A stretch of 64,000 nt of DNA from Paraspadella gotoi (taxonomy: Eukaryota; Chaetognatha), in NCBI GenBank assembly GCA_051294375.1, contig CM119263.1, positions 9,292,432 to 9,356,431 of the forward strand, in the 5' to 3' direction. This document shows positions 63,210 through 64,000 of this stretch, one piece after another (the first letter of the stretch is position 1; each line of letters begins with the position of its first letter). A program made the position numbers and the translations under genes. Below the pieces are notes generated by a model. The model did no database searches and was not told the DNA's origin. It saw only the letters and a list, made by a program, of their open reading frames with translations.

Positions 63210-64000
63210 CCAAATTTTCAATTACCTAGATGAAAGGGTCACGACTCATTTTATTAGGTTCCCTTTTTTTCCTTCCCTTTCTTTCCCTTCTTTTTTTGTC
63301 TGTAGAAGACATGGGATTGATAAACCTGAAAAAACTTGACCGCGAAAGGAACTCTCCAGAGTTCCAAGTGATCGAGTACTATTGCGGTTTTTCTTGATCG
63401 TAATTTATATGTGGAATTAATTTAAAGGATTTTTAAATAAAATAATGATTTTAAATAATATGATTTTGATTTTGGAATATATTTTTGAGTAGACTTTATA
63501 TTTTTTTATTAAAACCTTTTATTTTTAATAAATTTTATTAATAATATAATATTATATAATATAAAAATATAAAGATGATCATTAGTTTTTTGATAAAATA
63601 CTTACTAAAGGTTATTCCTAAATTTTGTGAAGAATAAAATATTAAAAAAATAATATTTAGCAGTACTTACTGAAAATAAATCAAAAACACATATTAAAAC
63701 TTTTAAAAACTAAAAGAAATAAAAAAAAATGATTAAAATTATAATTATATTCCTTCATAACTTTTAGAATTTTTGAGCTCTTTATGGCCTTTTAAATATT
63801 GAAAATTTTCTGACTCATTTAATAGGTTCTTTTTGGTCTTTAAAAGACATTAAAACTGTCATAAACCCTAAAACTTGATCGGAAGGAACTTCTCAAAGCT
63901 TCAAAGAGTAATAGTCCATCCTTATTTTTGCCAAAATTGAAGCTTTGAGAAATGGAATTAAAAATATTTATTTTAAAGTTATTAGATGTTTAGTTATTAG

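Overview
This is a eukaryotic, almost certainly metazoan (invertebrate) genomic window. Genes are split by short GT-AG introns, exons are GC-rich in an AT-rich background, there is no operon structure, and very many long (GA)n/(CT)n tracts occur. The gene set (an RPGR-type ciliary gene, a penta-EF-hand calpain, a GM2-activator-like ML protein, a CRAL-TRIO lipid-transfer protein, and DUSP19- and DUSP23-type phosphatases) fits an invertebrate animal with cilia. I cannot name the phylum from sequence alone. Two 25-N gaps (16181-16205, 62954-62978) show this is a draft assembly. Sequence on both sides of each gap looks like assembly artefact.

Layout. 1-1030 (-): N-terminal part of a DUSP19-like phosphatase, cut by the window edge. 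2379-8411 (+): a complete 14-exon RPGR-like gene with an RCC1 propeller, a long Asp/Glu/Lys-rich tail and a C-terminal CaaX box. Three tRNA-Pro genes (anticodons CGG, AGG, TGG) lie on the minus strand inside introns of these two neighbours. 10229-11783 (-): a 4-exon CRAL-TRIO gene with one GC-AG intron. 19203-22778 (+): a 6-exon DUSP23-like phosphatase. 28075-29902 (-): a 5-exon secreted ML-domain protein resembling GM2 activator. 31086-40769 (+): a 16-exon classical calpain with an apparent one-base frameshift just before the catalytic His. 41606-42265 (-): a single-exon ORF of unknown function. 42266-64000 is gene-poor: microsatellites, a 176-bp tandem array (47917-48785), SINE-like and foldback repeats, and two or three weak candidate exons.

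In the multi-exon models every splice phase agrees. The RPGR, CRAL-TRIO, DUSP23 and GM2A-like models sum to multiples of three (2442, 999, 564 and 546 nt). The calpain model is exactly one base short (2054 nt), which locates the frameshift independently of homology.

The most interesting points are: the nested tRNA-Pro isoacceptor set; an RPGR gene that joins an acidic ORF15-like tail to a prenylation box in one reading frame; two foldback elements whose centres resemble degenerate hammerhead ribozymes (as carried by Penelope-like elements); a 176-bp tandem repeat in which every unit keeps a 14-codon microORF; and the recurrent placement of GA/CT tracts just upstream of start codons.
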